Source: Burkholderiaceae bacterium
GTDB taxonomy: Bacteria; Pseudomonadota; Gammaproteobacteria; Burkholderiales; Burkholderiaceae
Assembly (NCBI GenBank): GCA_022701965.1
Contig: JAKONL010000254.1
Location: forward strand, 1 to 8,409
Direction of reading: 5' to 3'
Length of the DNA: 8,409 nucleotides
The first letter of the stretch is position 1, and every line of letters begins with the position of its first letter. The translations under genes and the position numbers were made by a program. The notes under the pieces were generated by a model. It saw only the letters and a list, made by a program, of their open reading frames with translations. It made no database searches and was not told where the DNA came from. Shown here piece by piece: positions 5,382 to 8,409 of this stretch.

Positions 5382-8300
5382 ATGGAGCCCACCGAAACGC
5401 CCTCGACCGCCGCTGGCACGCCCGCCGTGGCGACCCCACGCCGCCCACGCCGCTTCCTGCGGGCGCTGGCATGGACCGTCGGCGTCGTCCTGCTGCTGGT
5501 GGTCGCGCTCGGTGCGGGCGCATGGTGGTGGCTCGGCTCGAACCAGTCGCTGGCCTTCGCGCTGACCCAGGCCGCGCGCTACCTCCCTGCGGGCCAGACG
5601 CTGCAGAGCCGCGACGTCACCGGATCGCTGCGCACCGGCGGCACCATCGGCTTCCTGCAGTGGCAGAGCCCGACCCTGTCGGTCGAGGTCCGCGACGCGA
5701 AGATCGGCTGGCAGCTCGCGCCGCTGCTCGACCGCAAGCTGCAGTTGGGCGAAGTGCAGGCCTCGCAGGTACTGCTCGAACGCCGCGGACCGGTCGAGGA
5801 GAAGCCGTCCGAACCGCTCGCGCCGCTCGAGCGGCTCGTGCTCCCGGTCGACATCGACCTGCCGTTCCGCGTCGGTACGCTGCGCTGGGCCGGCCCGCCG
5901 GTGGTGGAGGCGAAGAACCTCGCCGGCAGCTACCGCTACGTGCAGGCGCCGTCGCAGCACACGCTCGTGGTCGACAACGTCGACGTCCAGGACGGCAAGT
6001 ACGACGCCAGGATCGCGCTGCAGGGCGAGGCGCCGATGACGCTCGACGCGACCGTGAACGGCACGGTGAAGGCGCCGCTGACCGAAGGCCGGACCATCGA
6101 CCTGGTGGCCCGGGCCACGGCCAGGGGCGACCTGGCCGGCGCCGGCGCGCGCCTGGCCGTGACCGCCGCGATCGATCCTGCGACGCCCGACGCCGCCGCG
6201 CCGATGCAGGCGCGCCTGCGCGCGAACATCGCGCCCTGGCAGACGCAACCGGTGATCGACGCCGACGCCGATCTGAAGAACATCGACCTCGCCGCGCTGG
6301 TGCCCACCGCACCCGCGACGCTGCTCACGGGACAGGTGCATGCCGGTCCGGCGGCGGCCGTGGCCGGCAGCGCCCCCGCGCCCTCCGGTGCTCCGGCCGT
6401 CGTCTGGGAGCTCGCCGCCGACATCGCCAACGCGAAGCCCGCACCGTGGGACCGCGGCGGCCTGCCGCTCGAGCGCGTCGAGGCGCGTGCGAGCTTCGAC
6501 GGCACGACCTGGACCGTGCCCGCGGCCACCGTGCGCACCGGTCGCGGCCGCATCGAGGCCGAAGGCGAATGGAGCCCCGCGCCCGAGCCCTGGCGCATCG
6601 ACGCCAAGGTGACCAACCTGCAGCTCGGCGACCTCCACACGCAGCTCGCCGGCGCGCCGGTCGGCGGGCGCGCGAGCGTCGAGCAGAAGAGCGACGCCAC
6701 GCTGCTGTTCGACGTCGCGCTGCAGGCGCAGGGCCAGGCCGGCACGGCGGCCCTGCAGGGCATCCGGCTGGACCGCGCGCTGGCGCAGGGACAGTGGAAG
6801 GACCAGATCCTCGATCTGCGAACCCTGCGCATCGAGGCCGCGCAGGCCAGCGTGCAGGGCCAGCTGCAGGTGCGGGTCGCCGAACAGGCGGGTGCCGGCG
6901 ACCTCAAGGTGGTCGTGCCGGGCGGCAACGCGCAGGTCAAGGGCAGCATCGCGCCGGCCCGGGGCGGCGGCGACTTCAAGGCGCGCATCGACGATGCGGC
7001 CGTCGCGCAGCGGTGGATCGAGCGGCTTCCGGGCCTGTCGACCGCTTTCGGCGGTGCGGCCGCCGACGGCGCCGTGCAGCTCGACGCGCGCTGGCAAGGC
7101 GGCTGGCAGGCGGTCCAGCGGCGTCTGCAGAACGCGACGACGCCCGCACCGCGCGGCATGACCGAGCCGACAATCCAGGCCACGCTCGCGGCGCCACGGC
7201 TGGAGATCCGCCTGCCGGCCGCTTCCGTCGCGGCCGGTGCAGCGGGCGCGGCACCGGCACCCGCTGCCCCGCCGATCCAGCTGCGCGGCGTGAACGCCGA
7301 ACTCTCCGGCAGCCTGGCGCAGGCCACGCTGTCGCTCAAGGGCGAAGCCACGCGCGGCACGCAGAAGGTCAGTCTCGCGACGCGCGCCAGCGGCGCCCTC
7401 GAGAGCGCCAACCACTGGCGCGCCGCCGTCGCCAGCCTCCAGCTCCAGGTCATGGACAGCACGCGCCCCGGCCCCTGGGCGGTGGCGCTGCGCGAACCGC
7501 TGTCGGCCAACGTGCGGACGGCGGCCGGCGGGCTGGAGATCGACACCTCCGCCGGTGGCGTGACGCTCCAGGGCCCGGTGCCCGGCACCGTGCGCATCGA
7601 CTGGGAACCGGTGCGCTTCCGCCAGACCGGCAGCGGCGGCACGCAGGGCGGCATCCGCGTGCAGTCGAAGGGCCGGATGCAGGGCCTGCCGATGGCCTGG
7701 GCCGAAGCCTTCGACGCCAGCAAGTCGCTCGGCACGCTGGGCATCACCGGCGACCTGGTGTTCGACGGCGAATGGGACGTCGACGCCGGCGACAGCCTGC
7801 GGGCCAGCGCCCGGCTCGCACGGCGCAGCGGCGACATCCGCGTGCAGGCCGGCGAAGCCGCGCTGGTCACGCGCATCCAGAGCCGGGGCACCGGCACGGC
7901 CAGCGAGATCACGATGGACTCGGCCGCCGGGCCCGGCGGCCAGAGTCCCAGCACGCCCGCGGGCCTGAGCCAGGCCGAGCTGCGCCTGGATGCGCAGGGC
8001 GAAGCCGTGACCGCGAAGCTGGTCTGGGCCAGCGAACGCGCCGGCACCCTCCGCGCCGAAGCCGCGACGCGCGTCGCACAGCGCGACGGCGGCTGGCAGT
8101 GGCCCGAGGACGCTCCGCTTCGCGGCAGCGTCAAGGCCAGCATGCCGAGCCTGGGCGTCTGGTCGATGCTGGCGCCGCCGGGATGGCGCATCGCCGGCAC
8201 GCTCGAGGCCGACGCCACTCTCTCGGGCAACCGCGCCGCGCCGCGCTGGAACGGCACGCTCGGCGCCGACAGGTTGGCCCTGCGCGCGCTGGTCGAAGGG

Positions 8301-8409
8301 CTGGACCTGCGCGACGGCCGGTTGCGTGCCACCTTGGCCGGCGACCGGGTCGAGATCACCGAATTCACGCTCAAGGGCGGCATGGGCAGCGGCGCGCGCA
8401 TCGCCGGCC
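5382..8409 (+). CDS. tamB: TamB, translocation and assembly module inner-membrane subunit, 5' part (3' end outside window)
   Basis: Open from the ATG at 5382 to the window edge, 1009 codons with no stop. N-terminus is cytoplasmic and basic (RRPRRFLR, 20-27), then one transmembrane helix (about 28-51, LAWTVGVVLLLVVALGAGAWWWL), after which the chain is periplasmic. The rest consists of repeated short beta-strand patterns (for example LQSRDVTGSLRTGGTIGFLQW near 82) typical of the TamB/AsmA-like bridge fold, a long hydrophobic groove thought to carry lipids across the periplasm. TamB is usually 1200-1500 residues, so the conserved C-terminal DUF490 domain that binds TamA POTRA1 is expected beyond the edge. 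No cysteine was seen. Ala/Pro/Gly-rich inserts lie at about 323-339, 612-631 and 845-862. No good Shine-Dalgarno is visible; a CTG at 5376 is a less likely start. It directly follows tamA on the same strand and is almost certainly in its operon. Confidence 0.93.
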   Translation, partial: MEPTETPSTAAGTPAVATPRRPRRFLRALAWTVGVVLLLVVALGAGAWWWLGSNQSLAFALTQAARYLPAGQTLQSRDVTGSLRTGGTIGFLQWQSPTLSVEVRDAKIGWQLAPLLDRKLQLGEVQASQVLLERRGPVEEKPSEPLAPLERLVLPVDIDLPFRVGTLRWAGPPVVEAKNLAGSYRYVQAPSQHTLVVDNVDVQDGKYDARIALQGEAPMTLDATVNGTVKAPLTEGRTIDLVARATARGDLAGAGARLAVTAAIDPATPDAAAPMQARLRANIAPWQTQPVIDADADLKNIDLAALVPTAPATLLTGQVHAGPAAAVAGSAPAPSGAPAVVWELAADIANAKPAPWDRGGLPLERVEARASFDGTTWTVPAATVRTGRGRIEAEGEWSPAPEPWRIDAKVTNLQLGDLHTQLAGAPVGGRASVEQKSDATLLFDVALQAQGQAGTAALQGIRLDRALAQGQWKDQILDLRTLRIEAAQASVQGQLQVRVAEQAGAGDLKVVVPGGNAQVKGSIAPARGGGDFKARIDDAAVAQRWIERLPGLSTAFGGAAADGAVQLDARWQGGWQAVQRRLQNATTPAPRGMTEPTIQATLAAPRLEIRLPAASVAAGAAGAAPAPAAPPIQLRGVNAELSGSLAQATLSLKGEATRGTQKVSLATRASGALESANHWRAAVASLQLQVMDSTRPGPWAVALREPLSANVRTAAGGLEIDTSAGGVTLQGPVPGTVRIDWEPVRFRQTGSGGTQGGIRVQSKGRMQGLPMAWAEAFDASKSLGTLGITGDLVFDGEWDVDAGDSLRASARLARRSGDIRVQAGEAALVTRIQSRGTGTASEITMDSAAGPGGQSPSTPAGLSQAELRLDAQGEAVTAKLVWASERAGTLRAEAATRVAQRDGGWQWPEDAPLRGSVKASMPSLGVWSMLAPPGWRIAGTLEADATLSGNRAAPRWNGTLGADRLALRALVEGLDLRDGRLRATLAGDRVEITEFTLKGGMGSGARIAG

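Noticed and set aside
2459..5419. Very long minus-strand open frame (986 codons) across the hydroxylase and tamA
   Set aside because: It lies antisense to two well-recognised genes, has Arg/Ala/Gly-rich composition with no domain, and is the expected by-product of strong G/C third positions.
5319..8401. Minus-strand open frames of 698 and 821 codons opposite tamB
   Set aside because: The plus-strand frame from 5382 encodes a clear TamB with a membrane anchor and no stop; the antisense frames have no recognisable protein features.
1..8409. Defence system, phage, CRISPR or transposon signature
   Set aside because: The genes are all accounted for by MoxR/VWA, GNAT, oxygenase and TAM families, and no array, terminal repeat, transposase or integrase is seen. 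The MoxR-VWA pair resembles the housekeeping CoxE-like type rather than a defence ternary system.

Overview
The window is a GC-rich, gene-dense stretch with every supported gene on the + strand. Strong G/C preference at third codon positions, the gene content and the protein sequences suggest a betaproteobacterium of the Burkholderiales, most like Comamonadaceae such as Variovorax. That taxonomic call is an inference from familiarity, not from a search.

Left block (1-2331): a three-gene same-strand run. It starts with the 3' part of a MoxR-type AAA+ ATPase, followed 13 bp later by a RimJ/RimL-like GNAT acetyltransferase and 44 bp after that by a CoxE-like von Willebrand factor A (VWA) protein. 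MoxR ATPases and VWA proteins commonly work in pairs as chaperone-like machines that activate or insert cofactors into client proteins. The acetyltransferase lying between the two partners is the notable point.

Middle (2332-2476): a 145-bp AT-rich spacer, about one third GC in its core against clearly GC-rich coding DNA. It holds a candidate promoter, a direct repeat and a small inverted repeat. It separates the left block from the next transcription unit.

Right block (2477-8409): a prolyl-4-hydroxylase-like 2-oxoglutarate/Fe(II) oxygenase, then tamA and tamB. TamA (Omp85-family outer-membrane barrel with POTRA domains) and TamB (long inner-membrane-anchored periplasmic beta-rich bridge protein) form the TAM system, linked to outer-membrane protein assembly and envelope lipid transport. 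tamB runs off the right edge with no stop in about 1009 codons, so the C-terminal domain is not visible.

The most interesting observation is that this TamA carries a lipoprotein-type signal sequence. Its only cysteine in 632 residues lies exactly at the lipobox, followed by a flexible linker into the first POTRA domain. This recalls the TamL lipoprotein variants of Bacteroidetes and suggests a lipidated TamA. The rest of the window looks like ordinary chromosomal gene content. I see no CRISPR, transposon, tRNA, rRNA or phage feature.
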